From: Rhodoplanes serenus
GTDB lineage: Bacteria; Pseudomonadota; Alphaproteobacteria; Rhizobiales; Xanthobacteraceae
Direction: 5' to 3'
NCBI GenBank assembly: GCA_945893145.1
Contig: CAMDDZ010000031.1
Location: 1-56,712, forward strand
Length of the DNA stretch: 56,712 nt
This document shows positions 1 to 8,554 of the stretch, in pieces. The number at the start of each line of letters is the position of its first letter. The first letter of the stretch is position 1. The translations under genes and the position numbers were made by a program. The notes under the pieces were generated by a model that was not told the origin of the DNA, ran no database searches, and saw only the letters and a program-made list of their open reading frames with translations.

Positions 1-20
1 CGAACTTCCGAACCGCGACA

Positions 21-99
21 CTAGTGGAGCGGATTTGACATTCGCTACCCACCCAGCCGCGGGCTCACGAAGCGAATGTCAAATCCAAAGCTCCACTAG
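21..99. repeat. Inverted-repeat element 1
   Basis: The left arm (21-46, starting CTAGTGGAGCGGATTTGACA) is matched by its reverse complement at 71-99, with three extra A residues in the right arm at about 87-89. A 24-nt spacer separates the arms, so the RNA or ssDNA could form a long hairpin. The ends (CTAGTGG) and inner arm bases (CATTCGC) are shared with the next element, so the two look like members of one short palindromic repeat family. No coding potential is seen. Confidence 0.8.
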
Positions 100-112
100 A
101 AACTTATACTTG

Positions 113-188
113 CTAGTGGTCCTTTGATTCTAACATTCGCAAGAGAGTACGCCGCAAAGGGATGCGAATGTTAGAATCGGACCACTAG
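113..188. repeat. Inverted-repeat element 2
   Basis: The left arm (113-141) and right arm (163-188) are reverse complements apart from three extra T residues in the left arm at about 123-125. The termini are CTAGTGGTCC and the arm interior carries GATTCTAACATTCGC. It lies 18 bp upstream of the dioxygenase start, so it sits in that gene's leader or promoter region. It appears to be a sibling of element 1 with a diverged middle. Confidence 0.8.
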
Positions 189-206
189 CCTGCCGGAGCA
201 AAACAC

Positions 207-1070
207 ATGAGCGCCGCGACCAAGACCCGCCTCGACGTCGTTCCCCTCAGCCGCCACATCGGCGCCGAAATCCGCGGCATCGATCTGCGCGAGAAGCCCG
301 ACGACGAGACCATCAAGGCGATCTACCAGGCTTGGCTCGATCACCTCGTCATCATCTTCCCGGAGCAAAAGCTCTCGCAGGAAGATTTGGTGCGCGTGAC
401 GAACTACTTCGGCGAACAGGGCATGCCGCGGCGGCCGCCAAAGTTCTTCCCCAAGGGCTACTCCAGCCTGCTGCCCGGCATCATGCTGATCTCCAATATC
501 CGCGAGAACGGCGAACCGATCGGCGCGCTGCCCGATGGCGAAATGATGTTCCACCACGACATGATCCACTCCGAGAAGCCCGACAAGGCTACGCTGCTGT
601 ATTCGGTCGAAATCCCCTCAAGCGGCGGCAACACACTGTTCGCCAGCGGCTATGCGGCCTACGACACGCTCGACCCGAGCATTCGCAACAAGCTCGACGG
701 CCGCATGGCGCGGCACCACTACAATTACGGCTCGGTGGTGAAGGGCGACCAGAAGGGCACCGAAGCGTTCGGCGAATGTCTGCACCCGGTGTTTCGCACC
801 CACGACGACACCGGCCGCAAGGCGGTCTACGTCAATAGGCTGATGACGATCGGCGTCGAAGGCATGGGCCAGACCGAGGCCGAGCCGTTGCTCGAGGCGG
901 TGTTCGATCATGCCGAGAAGCCCGAGTTCGTCTATGAGCACGTCTGGCGGCTCGGCGACCTGCTGCTGTGGGACAACCGTTGCTCGTCGCATGCGCGCCG
1001 CGATTTTCCCTCGACCGAACGGCGCCTGATGCTGCGCACCACGGTCAAGGGCGCGGCGCGGCCGTATTGA
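207..1070 (+). CDS. TauD/TfdA-family Fe(II)/2-oxoglutarate dioxygenase
   Basis: This 287-residue protein belongs to the taurine/2,4-D-type dioxygenases, which use 2-oxoglutarate and O2 to hydroxylate a substrate in the cytoplasm. The iron-binding facial triad is visible as H116-x-D118 (in FHHDM) and H262 (in SSHARRDF). The 2-oxoglutarate-binding arginine should be R273 or R277 in ERRLMLRTTV. The length is normal for the family. The gene is followed after 13 nt by a Bug solute receptor on the same strand, suggesting that the receptor captures the substrate or a related organic acid. The substrate cannot be read from sequence; sulfonates, aryloxyacids and other carboxylates are all possible. 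Confidence 0.9.
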   Translation: MSAATKTRLDVVPLSRHIGAEIRGIDLREKPDDETIKAIYQAWLDHLVIIFPEQKLSQEDLVRVTNYFGEQGMPRRPPKFFPKGYSSLLPGIMLISNIRENGEPIGALPDGEMMFHHDMIHSEKPDKATLLYSVEIPSSGGNTLFASGYAAYDTLDPSIRNKLDGRMARHHYNYGSVVKGDQKGTEAFGECLHPVFRTHDDTGRKAVYVNRLMTIGVEGMGQTEAEPLLEAVFDHAEKPEFVYEHVWRLGDLLLWDNRCSSHARRDFPSTERRLMLRTTVKGAARPY

Positions 1071-1083
1071 GCCGGGGAGCCGG

Positions 1084-2052
1084 ATGAACAGGTCGCTGGT
1101 CCGCGTCAGCTTTTGCACCGCCGCAGCGCTGTTCGGCGCGGCAGCAATAGCGCAACAACCCTACCCGTCGCGGCCCATCGAACTGGTGGTGCCGTTCGTC
1201 GCCGGCGGCACCACCGACACCGCGGCACGGATGATCGGCCAGCGGCTCACCGAGAAATGGGGCCAGCCAGTGATCGTCAGCACGCGGCCTGGTGGCGGCA
1301 GCACGATCGGCACCAGTATCGTCGCGAAGGCAGCGCCCGACGGCTACACGCTGCTGATCACCACATTCGCATTGGCGGTCAATGCCGCCCTGCAAAAGCT
1401 GCCCTACGATCCGATCAAAGATTTTACCGCGATCACCGAAATCTCCTCGATCCCGCTGATGCTGGTGGTGCATCCGTCGCTGCCGGTGAAGACCGTGCAG
1501 GAGTTCATCGACTATTCGAAGACGCAGCCCGCCGGTCTCGATTACGCCACCTCCGGCGCCGGCACTTCGACGCATCTCGCGGCCGAGATGTTCAAGACGA
1601 TGACGGGCGCGAAGCTCGTACACGTGCCCTTCAAGGGCAACGCCGAGGTGATGAACGCGCTGCTCGGCGGCCACGTCAAGGCGCACTTCGGCTTGTCGGC
1701 CTCGTCGCTGCAGCACGTCCGCGCCGGAAACTTGCGCGTGCTCGCGGTGACGACCGAAAAGCGCCTGCCCTATCTGCCGGACGTGCCGACCATCGCGGAG
1801 CTCGGCTATCCGGGCTACGAGATCGCCTCCTGGCAGGGCGCGTTTGCGCCGGCCGGAACCCCGAAGGACATCATCACACGGCTCAACGCCGAGATCGTCG
1901 CGTTGCTGAAGGAGCCGGCGACACGCGAGCGGATCGAACGCGAGGGCGCCGACCCGATCGGCAGCAGCACCGACCAGTTCGCTGAGCGTCTCAAGACCGA
2001 AGTCGCCAAGTGGGCGAAGGTGGTGAAGGATTCAGGGCTCGCGCCTCCCTGA
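1084..2052 (+). CDS. Bug-family (TctC-like) periplasmic solute-binding receptor
   Basis: This 322-residue protein has an N-terminal signal peptide (cleavage likely after AIA, near residue 23) followed by the typical Bug start YPSRPIELVVPF and the AGGTTDTAAR ligand-loop region. Later landmarks are PDGYTLL, YDPIKDF and PDVPTIAELG, as usual for the family. Bug proteins bind carboxylated metabolites or other small ligands in the periplasm. No tctA or tctB membrane genes are nearby, so this is an orphan receptor. It probably shares an mRNA with the dioxygenase 13 nt upstream. Confidence 0.93.
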   Translation: MNRSLVRVSFCTAAALFGAAAIAQQPYPSRPIELVVPFVAGGTTDTAARMIGQRLTEKWGQPVIVSTRPGGGSTIGTSIVAKAAPDGYTLLITTFALAVNAALQKLPYDPIKDFTAITEISSIPLMLVVHPSLPVKTVQEFIDYSKTQPAGLDYATSGAGTSTHLAAEMFKTMTGAKLVHVPFKGNAEVMNALLGGHVKAHFGLSASSLQHVRAGNLRVLAVTTEKRLPYLPDVPTIAELGYPGYEIASWQGAFAPAGTPKDIITRLNAEIVALLKEPATRERIEREGADPIGSSTDQFAERLKTEVAKWAKVVKDSGLAPP

Positions 2053-2057
2053 CCTAT

Positions 2058-3236
2058 TCAAGTGCGCCGGCACAGCGCCCAAAGCACCGCGACCAGCGCC
2101 ACGTTGACGAGCGCCAAAGCGGTCAGCACCGCAAGCGTGAGGCCCGCGCCGGACCATTCGATCAGCAGCGCGGCTGCCGAGGGCGACAGCGCCTGCACGA
2201 TCAGGCTCGGGAATGCGAGCCGCCCCATCAGCGTGGCGTAGCGGTCGGCCCCGAACAGCGCCAGCGGCAGCGTGCCACGCGCGATCCACATGATGCCGTA
2301 GCCTCCGCCGTAGAGCACGATCGTCAGAGCGAGTATCGGGAAACCGGTCAGCAGCAGCACCAAGCCGATCGCCATGAACACGCAGGAGCCGATCATGGTC
2401 CAAACTGGGTGGTAGTGCTGGCCGAACAGCCGCTCGATGACGCGCGCACCGACCTGCGCCGGGCCAAACAGCGTGCCGAGCGTAACCGCGAGCGCGAAGT
2501 CGGCGCCGCGCGCCTGCAGGAAGATCATGAAATGGACGATCACAATCGAGCCGATGCCGGCCGAGATAGTCAGGATCAGCGCCAGCAACCAGAAGATCAT
2601 GCGCTGATGGCCGACCAGCAGCGTGGTTTGCGGCTTGGCTGGCGTGTCCGCAGCCGCAATCCCTGAGGCCTGGGACGCAAGCGGCGGCATCACCGCCATT
2701 TGCAACGGCAGCGACACCGCGAGGTGCAGGCCGGCGTAAATCAGGCAAGCGCCGCGCCAGCCGAAATTTTCCGCGAGCACCGCGCTGAGCGGCCAGCACA
2801 CCGTGCTGGCAAAGCCGCCGAACAGCGTCAAATTGGTGATGGGCGCGCGGGCGTCCTCGCCGTAGAGCTTGCCGAGCGCGGCAAACACCGCGTCGTAGAG
2901 GCCGGTGCCCATGCCGCCGCCAAGCACCACCCAGCCCAGCAGATAAACCGCGAGGTTCGGCGCCAGCCCCACAATGGCGAGCCCTGACGCATAGAGCAGC
3001 GACGACAGCGCCAGAACCGGACGCCCGCCGCGGCGCTCGATCACGGCGCCGACCCGCGGCGAGATCAGGCCCGCAATCAGCAGACCAACCGAAGCGCCGC
3101 TCACCACCCAGAACAACGACCAGCCGGTGTCGGCGACGATTGGCGGCGCCAGCACAGCCGGAAAATAAAACGACGTGCCCCAACCAAGGATCTGGGCAAT
3201 GCCAAGCGCCGTGATGGTGACCGGGCGGGAAGCCAT
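2058..3236 (-). CDS. MFS transporter
   Basis: This 392-residue inner-membrane protein has about twelve hydrophobic segments in two halves, typical of the major facilitator superfamily. The loop between helices 2 and 3 reads PRVGAVIERRGGRP, a recognisable form of the MFS A-motif, and GWRGACLIYAGLH resembles the helix 5-6 region of small-molecule MFS permeases. It converges on the Bug receptor with only 5 bp between the stop codons. The substrate is unknown; proximity suggests an organic acid, but the opposite strand argues against simple co-transcription. Confidence 0.88.
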   Translation of the reverse strand: MASRPVTITALGIAQILGWGTSFYFPAVLAPPIVADTGWSLFWVVSGASVGLLIAGLISPRVGAVIERRGGRPVLALSSLLYASGLAIVGLAPNLAVYLLGWVVLGGGMGTGLYDAVFAALGKLYGEDARAPITNLTLFGGFASTVCWPLSAVLAENFGWRGACLIYAGLHLAVSLPLQMAVMPPLASQASGIAAADTPAKPQTTLLVGHQRMIFWLLALILTISAGIGSIVIVHFMIFLQARGADFALAVTLGTLFGPAQVGARVIERLFGQHYHPVWTMIGSCVFMAIGLVLLLTGFPILALTIVLYGGGYGIMWIARGTLPLALFGADRYATLMGRLAFPSLIVQALSPSAAALLIEWSGAGLTLAVLTALALVNVALVAVLWALCRRT

Positions 3237-3272
3237 GCTTACGAACGACCGGCGGGTGGCAGCGGCACGGCG

Positions 3273-3995
3273 CTATTTTTCGGGCTCGAATTCGACGCCG
3301 TTGCCGATGCGCTCAATCGTCAACAGCGGCCGGCGCGGCAGGTTTCGCCAACTCACGGTCTTCTTGTTGCTCTCCATGTTGCCGGTCGTAATGCTCATCC
3401 TGGCGGTCGAATAATTGATGCTGACCTCGCGCTCCTCGCCGGAATTGCGCATCAGCTCGCGACGATCAAAGCCGATCAGTTCGAAGCGCTGGTTCTGCCA
3501 CCGGAACGTATGGCTCGTCAGCGACGTGCTCCACCCGCCCGCGCTGGTGAAATAGTTCAGCTTGATCCGCAGCGTGCCCTTCTCGAGCACGACCCCGCCA
3601 CGCTCGCTCAGCGGATCGTCGGCGGTCGGCACCTCGCGGCGCGGGATCAACGTGTGGTTCTCGAGCGCCAGCACGAAGCCCGACGGCGACGCGCGGCCGA
3701 ATGCGACTGCGAGAATGCGCGGATTGGTGTCGAGCGGATTCTCACCCAGGATATCGTGGCTGATGACATTGTTCGGATCAGTTTGGCGCAGCACGAGCAC
3801 CAGGTCGGCGATGCCGTCGGCGTTAAGGTCGCCCGCGATCTGCTTTTCCAGCTTCCAGCCTGCCGGCACGAAGCCTTCGGCCGAGGCCGCTGCCTTGGCA
3901 AGGTCCGGATATTTCACGTCCGGCACGTCGAAAGCGTGTGCTGCGCTCACGCCTGCCAACAGGGCGACATACAAAAAAGCGCTGAAGCGTCGCAT
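3273..3995 (-). CDS. Secreted protein with a VCBS/FG-GAP-like calcium loop
   Basis: This 240-residue protein starts with a clear signal peptide ending in AHA (residue 22). Around residue 55 it carries GDLNADGIADLVLVL, an Asp/Asn-rich loop of the DxNxDGxxD type found in VCBS/FG-GAP and dockerin-like repeats, which usually binds calcium. Only one such loop is evident, so it is not a full propeller. The remainder is beta-rich with no catalytic motif that I recognise. It should be periplasmic or exported. It may share a transcript with the MFS gene 36 bp downstream on the same strand. Function unknown. Confidence 0.75.
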   Translation of the reverse strand: MRRFSAFLYVALLAGVSAAHAFDVPDVKYPDLAKAAASAEGFVPAGWKLEKQIAGDLNADGIADLVLVLRQTDPNNVISHDILGENPLDTNPRILAVAFGRASPSGFVLALENHTLIPRREVPTADDPLSERGGVVLEKGTLRIKLNYFTSAGGWSTSLTSHTFRWQNQRFELIGFDRRELMRNSGEEREVSINYSTARMSITTGNMESNKKTVSWRNLPRRPLLTIERIGNGVEFEPEK

Positions 3996-4103
3996 GGGAG
4001 ACGATCCGCTGTTTGATAGCTTCGCGTGCCTGGATAGCGGTTTGGCGAGCCAACGAACAGTCGGAAAATCCTGCTAGGATCGCGGCAACAGACGCAAAAC
4101 ACG

Positions 4104-4117
4104 CGTGGACGTCCACG
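4104..4117. promoter_or_regulatory. 14-bp perfect palindrome before the Bug gene
   Basis: CGTGGACGTCCACG is a perfect dyad immediately before the ribosome-binding site (GGGAGGA, 4118-4124) of the Bug gene at 4128. The location in the 5' leader would suit a repressor operator or a leader hairpin. Chance occurrence in GC-rich DNA is possible, and no known operator is recognised. Confidence 0.35.
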
Positions 4118-4127
4118 GGAGGACACG

Positions 4128-5102
4128 ATGTTTCGGGCCCTGGCAGCAATCCCAATTGCCCTCCTCTGCACCGTCCTTCCGGCGGCGGCGCAGGACGACG
4201 TCAAGGATTTTCCCAATCGCGCCATTCATATCGTGGTGCCGTTCCCGGCCGGCGGCCCGGCCGATGTGGTCACGCGCATCATCGCGCAGAAGATGAGCGA
4301 GGACTGGGGCCAGGCGGTCGTGGTGGACAACCGCGGCGGCGGCAACACCGTCACGGGCGCGCTCACCGTGGCGAAGGCTCCGGCGGATGGCTACACGCTG
4401 CTGATGGCGATCGATTCCACGCTGGTGATGAACCAGTTTCTCTATCGGTCACTGCCCTATGACCCGATCAACGACTTCGTGCCGATCACGGCCACGACCA
4501 AAACCGTTTCGGTGCTGGCGGTATCCGGCGCGAACGGTCCCAAGACCGTTGCCGAACTGATCGCCAAGGCCAAGGCCGCTCCCGGAAAGCTCAACTACGG
4601 CGCCGGCACCATCACGGCGCAGCTCATGGGCCACCTGTTCCACAAGGCGGCCGGCATCGACATCGTCTATGTGCCGTTCCGCGGCACGCCCGCGACCATC
4701 ACCGGACTGCTGACCGGCAGCGCCGACCTGGTCTATGCGGCGAACGTCACGGTTGCGCCGTTGATCGAAAGCGGCCAAGTGCGGGCGCTTGCCAAGCTCG
4801 ACGGCCGCACACCGCAGTCGATGGTGCACCTTCCGACGCTGGCCGAAGCCGCCGGGGTTCCGCTCGACGACATTTCGGTCTGGCTCGGTCTCGTCGCCCC
4901 CAAGGGCACGCCGCGCCCGATCGTGCTGAAGCTCCAGCAGAAGGTGGTGGCGATCCTCAACGACCCGGCCGTGAAGGAGCGTCTGGAGCGCACCGGCGCC
5001 TATACGATGACCAGCTCCCCGGACGAGTTCGGCGCCTTTATCCGCAAGGAGGCCGACCGCTGGTCCAAGGTGCTGCCGGAAACCGGCATCCGCTACGACT
5101 AG
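4128..5102 (+). CDS. Bug-family (TctC-like) periplasmic solute-binding receptor
   Basis: This 324-residue receptor has a signal peptide ending in AAA (about residue 21) and then the Bug signature: FPNRAIHIVVPFPAGG, GGGNTVTGA, ADGYTLL and YDPINDFVPI. Bug receptors capture carboxylates or aromatic acids in the periplasm and either feed a TTT transporter or act in sensing. No tctAB genes are nearby. A strong Shine-Dalgarno (GGGAGGA) sits 4 nt before the ATG, just after a perfect palindrome. The gene is monocistronic; a palindromic repeat follows its stop by 8 bp. Confidence 0.93.
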   Translation: MFRALAAIPIALLCTVLPAAAQDDVKDFPNRAIHIVVPFPAGGPADVVTRIIAQKMSEDWGQAVVVDNRGGGNTVTGALTVAKAPADGYTLLMAIDSTLVMNQFLYRSLPYDPINDFVPITATTKTVSVLAVSGANGPKTVAELIAKAKAAPGKLNYGAGTITAQLMGHLFHKAAGIDIVYVPFRGTPATITGLLTGSADLVYAANVTVAPLIESGQVRALAKLDGRTPQSMVHLPTLAEAAGVPLDDISVWLGLVAPKGTPRPIVLKLQQKVVAILNDPAVKERLERTGAYTMTSSPDEFGAFIRKEADRWSKVLPETGIRYD

Positions 5103-5110
5103 AGTTGTTT

Positions 5111-5158
5111 GAGCATGATCTTTCCGAAAACCGGTTCCCACTTTTCGGGATCATGCTC
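5111..5158. repeat. Palindromic intergenic repeat (GAGCATGATC ... GATCATGCTC)
   Basis: The ends GAGCATGATC (5111-5120) and GATCATGCTC (5149-5158) are exact reverse complements, and the interior (CCGAAAA ... TTTTCGG) pairs further. From memory, near-identical palindromes are scattered through Bradyrhizobium-like genomes as an intergenic repeat family. Its position just after the Bug stop codon suggests it may act as a transcript end or mRNA-stabilising hairpin. Confidence 0.8.
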
Positions 5159-5324
5159 TCAGCGCCGCCGGGGTTCGGGGCCAAATTTAACAGAACCTTG
5201 TTCGAGCTATGTGTCTTTTGCATTGCTGCAGCGCAGCAAAAACCCCTACCCCAGGTTCCCGACCGGGTCTATGTTCCACCCATGAAACGCAGGGATTCTT
5301 CCCTGTCATCAAAGGGTTAATATC

Positions 5325-5480
5325 ATGTTCCTGACACACATCGTGCAAGTCTATCGGCAATGGCGGCGCTACAACGCCAGCATTCGCGAGTTGAGCCGCC
5401 TGAACGACCGCGAATTGTCCGATATCGGCATTACCCGCGGAGAGATCCCGCGCGCGGCCTGGGAAGCTTCCGAGCGCTAA
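5325..5480 (+). CDS. Small DUF1127 (YjiS-like) protein
   Basis: This 51-residue ORF starts MFLTHIVQVYRQWRRY and contains the core RELSRLNDRELSDIGITRGE, the DUF1127 signature (arginine-rich helix, then L-x-D-x-x-L-x-D-I-G-I-x-R). DUF1127 proteins are small, basic and often stress- or phosphate-regulated in alphaproteobacteria; some members bind RNA and affect sRNA turnover. An AAAGGG stretch lies about 8 nt before the ATG, and a strong hairpin terminator follows 24 bp after the stop, which supports a real stand-alone gene. Confidence 0.88.
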   Translation: MFLTHIVQVYRQWRRYNASIRELSRLNDRELSDIGITRGEIPRAAWEASER

Positions 5481-5504
5481 CGCGCCCGCCAAGCCCGAAA
5501 TGAC

Positions 5505-5538
5505 AAAGCGCCCGCCCTTCGGCGGGCGCTTTCTTTTG
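5505..5538. terminator. Rho-independent terminator, probably bidirectional
   Basis: A perfect 12-bp stem (AAAGCGCCCGCC, 5505-5516; GGCGGGCGCTTT, 5521-5532) with a CTTC loop is followed by CTTTT on the plus strand. It ends the DUF1127 transcript. Because the stem has A and T ends on both sides, it can also terminate the minus-strand binding-protein gene whose stop is at 5544. Confidence 0.9.
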
Positions 5539-5543
5539 AGGCT

Positions 5544-6308
5544 CTATCGGGCGGCTTCCATGCCGGTCTTCTGCAGCACGGCTGCGGCCGATGGCCCGGT
5601 CAGCACCTTGATGAAGGCCTTGGCGATCTCGGCGTCCTTAGCAGTGGCACTAATGCCTACCGCATAGGTCGTGTAGTTCTGAATCTCAGCCGGCAGCGGG
5701 CCAACCAGCGTCACGCCGCCCTGGCCGACGATTTCGCTGATCTGGTGGATGCCGATCTCGGCCTCGCCGGCCTTGACCAGATCGGACACGTGGCCGCCCT
5801 TCTGGAGCTTGGCCTTCGGCTTGATCTCGTTGGCGATGCCGAGCTTGTCGAGCAGGCCCGCCACATAGATGCCGCTCGATCCGCCACTGGCCGGATCGAT
5901 GTAGCCCACGCTCTTGGCCTTCAGCAGTGCCTGTTTGAACGCATCGACCGAGGAGATGTCGGGCTTTGCCGCGCCCTCCTTCACCATGACGCCGACGCCG
6001 ACCTTGGCGAGCAGCGCATTGCTGCCGGCCGCGATTTTGCCCGACTTGATGTAATCGGCGATGCCGCCCGGCGAAAGCACCAGCACGTCGAAGGTTTCGC
6101 CGCCGTTGACGCGCTGGGTGAGTTGCCCGACCGTGCCGTTGTCCACGATCACCTTGTGGCCGGTCGCCTTCTCGAACTCCGGCACCAACGCCACCACCAC
6201 CTGCTTGAACGCACCGGTGGTCAGCACCTTGATCTCCGCCGCCCTTGCGCTTTGGGTCCCGGCCATCGCGGCCAGCGCCACCACCACGATTGCAAATCCT
6301 GTTTTCAT
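5544..6308 (-). CDS. ModA-like extracellular substrate-binding protein
   Basis: The start at 6308 is chosen because GGAGGA lies 5 nt upstream; the open frame runs on upstream without a ribosome-binding site. The 254-residue product has a signal peptide ending in ARA (residue 23), then EIKVLTTGAFKQVV, typical of the periplasmic type-2 binding proteins related to ModA (molybdate/tungstate-type ABC receptors). Internal landmarks are FDVLVLSPGG and DPASGGSSGIY. No ABC permease or ATPase gene is adjacent, so it is an orphan receptor and the oxyanion specificity is unproven. Confidence 0.85.
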   Translation of the reverse strand: MKTGFAIVVVALAAMAGTQSARAAEIKVLTTGAFKQVVVALVPEFEKATGHKVIVDNGTVGQLTQRVNGGETFDVLVLSPGGIADYIKSGKIAAGSNALLAKVGVGVMVKEGAAKPDISSVDAFKQALLKAKSVGYIDPASGGSSGIYVAGLLDKLGIANEIKPKAKLQKGGHVSDLVKAGEAEIGIHQISEIVGQGGVTLVGPLPAEIQNYTTYAVGISATAKDAEIAKAFIKVLTGPSAAAVLQKTGMEAAR

Positions 6309-6412
6309 AGACGTCCTCCGATGATGGGCCATGATAGCAAGCCCAGTCGGCGTCTGTCCGGCCATTGCTTGAGCCATTGCTTGGGTGTCGCGAGCCGCCT
6401 AGGTATTGCGGC

Positions 6413-7855
6413 ATGACACAGTCGCAGATGCAAGCCGTCCACGTGATTGGTGGGGGCCTCGCAGGTTCCGAGGCCGCGTGGCAGATCGCCGCGCGCGGCG
6501 TGCCGGTGGTGCTGCACGAGATGCGTCCGGTGCGCGGGACAGCAGCACACAAGACCGAAGCGCTGGCCGAGTTGGTGTGCTCGAACTCGCTGCGCTCCGA
6601 CGACAAGGAAACCAACGCGGTCGGCCTGTTGCACGAGGAGATGCGCCGACTCGGCTCGCTGGTGATGCGCGCCGCGGACGCCAACCAAGTCCCGGCGGGC
6701 TCCGCGCTCGCGGTCGACCGGGACGGCTTTTCGGCCGCGATCACGCAAGCCGTTGCGGCCCACCCGCTGATCGAAATCCGCCGCGAAGAAGTCGCGCTGC
6801 CTCCCGCTGAATGGGACAGCGTCATCGTCGCGACCGGCCCCCTCACCTCGCAGGCGCTGGCGGACGAAATCCGCACGCTGACCGGCGAGGACGCGCTGGC
6901 GTTCTTCGACGCCATCGCGCCGATCGTGCATCGCGACTCCATCGACATGAATGTGGCCTGGTTCCAGTCGCGCTACGACAAGGCCGGCCCCGGCGGATCG
7001 GGCGCCGACTACATCAATTGCCCGCTCGACCGCGCCCAGTACCAAATCTTTGTCGAGGCCCTGGTCTCTGGCGACAAGGCGTCGTTCCACGAATGGGAGG
7101 CGACGACGCCGTATTTCGACGGCTGCCTGCCGGTCGAGGTGATGGCCGAGCGCGGCGCCGAGACGTTGCGGCACGGCCCGATGAAACCGTTCGGCCTGAC
7201 CAACCCGCACGATCCGCAAGTGAAAGCCTACGCCATCGTGCAACTGCGCCAGGACAACAAGATCGGCACGCTGTTCAACATGGTGGGCTTCCAGACCAAG
7301 CTCAAGCATGGCGAGCAGGCCCGCATCTTCCGGAGCGTGCCGGGCCTCGAGGGCGCCGAGTTCGCCCGCCTTGGCGGGATGCATCGCAACACCTTCCTGA
7401 ATTCGCCCAAGCTGCTCGATCCGAGCTTGCGGCTCAACGCCATGCCGCGGCTGCGCTTCGCCGGCCAGATCACCGGCTGCGAGGGCTACGTGGAATCGGC
7501 CGCCATCGGTTTGCTGGCGGGGCGCTTCGCCGCCGCCGAACGGCACGGCGAGCCGATGGCGCCTCCGCCACCCGTCACGGCGCTCGGTGCACTGCTCGGC
7601 CACATCACCGGCGGCCATATCGAAACCATCGACGCCGGTCCGCGCTCCTACCAGCCGATGAATGTCAATTTCGGTCTGTTTCCGCCGCTCGACAGAATGC
7701 CGACGAAAAATGCCGATGGCGGCAGGCTGCGCGGTCCGGAAAAAACCGTCGCCAAACGTCGTGCGATCTGCGCGCGCGCGCTGACCGCGCTGGATCAATG
7801 GATCGGCGGTGAGCAGCCCAACGTTCCGCCGTCAGTCCTGACCGCGGCCGAATAG
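6413..7855 (+). CDS. trmFO: TrmFO, folate- and FAD-dependent tRNA (uracil-5)-methyltransferase
   Basis: TrmFO makes ribothymidine at position 54 of the tRNA T-loop, using methylene-tetrahydrofolate and FADH2. The N-terminus has the FAD dinucleotide fold [18 protein letters not shown], and [11 protein letters not shown] carries the conserved cysteine region. The C-terminal landmarks [15 protein letters not shown] and GHITGG are also typical. The start at 6413 gives 480 residues; ATG 6428 is an alternative 5 residues in. The last 24 bp overlap the convergent gene at 7832. A 12-bp direct repeat (6361-6384) lies in the leader. Confidence 0.96.
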   Translation: MTQSQMQAVHVIGGGLAGSEAAWQIAARGVPVVLHEMRPVRGTAAHKTEALAELVCSNSLRSDDKETNAVGLLHEEMRRLGSLVMRAADANQVPAGSALAVDRDGFSAAITQAVAAHPLIEIRREEVALPPAEWDSVIVATGPLTSQALADEIRTLTGEDALAFFDAIAPIVHRDSIDMNVAWFQSRYDKAGPGGSGADYINCPLDRAQYQIFVEALVSGDKASFHEWEATTPYFDGCLPVEVMAERGAETLRHGPMKPFGLTNPHDPQVKAYAIVQLRQDNKIGTLFNMVGFQTKLKHGEQARIFRSVPGLEGAEFARLGGMHRNTFLNSPKLLDPSLRLNAMPRLRFAGQITGCEGYVESAAIGLLAGRFAAAERHGEPMAPPPPVTALGALLGHITGGHIETIDAGPRSYQPMNVNFGLFPPLDRMPTKNADGGRLRGPEKTVAKRRAICARALTALDQWIGGEQPNVPPSVLTAAE

Positions 7856-8554
7856 CTCGATCGATACGCCGTCGAGTCGCGCGAACCGCGAATAGGCGCG
7901 CGCGGCCCCGCTTCGCTGCCATAGCAGCAGGTCCGCGCCATCGGCGCGATTGAAGAACGCATAGGCGAGCAGAAAGCCATCGATAGCCGCAGCGCTCATC
8001 CCCTCAAGCGCCGCACCTGGCAGCAGGATCGGGCCGGTTTCGACCTGGAAGCGTCCGCCTTGCGCAACGTTAATGTGCCCGACCGGAAAGTCCGCCTGCC
8101 ATCGCGGCTCGCTCCCCGTTGGGCTCGCAATGCGCGCCGTCAGCGGCCAAGCTCGATCGATGCGATCAGTTGTCAGCGCCGCAAGATCGAGGCGCTCCGC
8201 ATTAAGCGCGGGCGCATGGATCGTGAGCCGGGTGAAAATCTCCGAATTGGCCCCTGCGGTGTCGCGCCCGGCGCCGTCGAGCGGATAGGCGCGGACGATG
8301 GCGTGCCGGTCGGCCGAAACGATCATCTGGTACGAATACGGCGGATCGTGCGGCAGGCGGCCCGCACCATAGACGTCGCCGGCCATGACCATGGCGGCCA
8401 GCACGTGGCGCGTCGGCTCGGCCTGACGGTCCGGCCAGAGCAACGTCGAGGCCAGCAGGCGCCAGCGCCCATGACTACGCCCATGACTGCCGGACTTCGT
8501 CTCCCAGGCCAGACACGCCCGCTCGAAATCGACTGGCGCTGGGCTCGTCGTCAT
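7832..8554 (-). CDS. Uncharacterised protein coupled to the NDUFAF6-like gene
   Basis: This 240-residue protein is not one I recognise. It has no signal peptide, no long hydrophobic segment and no obvious nucleotide-binding or metal motif. It looks like a mixed alpha/beta soluble protein with three tryptophan-containing stretches ([20 protein letters not shown]). The start is fixed by a 4-bp ATGA overlap (8551-8554) with the stop of the squalene/phytoene-synthase-like gene, which implies translational coupling. It is the last gene of the yajC-secD-secF-DUF498-NDUFAF6-like run, so a role in membrane-complex assembly is conceivable but is inference only. Its 3' end overlaps trmFO by 24 bp. Confidence 0.75.
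   Translation of the reverse strand: MTTSPAPVDFERACLAWETKSGSHGRSHGRWRLLASTLLWPDRQAEPTRHVLAAMVMAGDVYGAGRLPHDPPYSYQMIVSADRHAIVRAYPLDGAGRDTAGANSEIFTRLTIHAPALNAERLDLAALTTDRIDRAWPLTARIASPTGSEPRWQADFPVGHINVAQGGRFQVETGPILLPGAALEGMSAAAIDGFLLAYAFFNRADGADLLLWQRSGAARAYSRFARLDGVSIELFGRGQD

Noticed and set aside
6361..6384. 12-bp direct repeat before trmFO
   Set aside because: Only two copies and a short length; a simple local duplication is enough explanation.
6305..7798. 497-residue minus-strand open frame opposite trmFO
   Set aside because: Mirror of trmFO; no motif, and it crosses the ModA-like start region.
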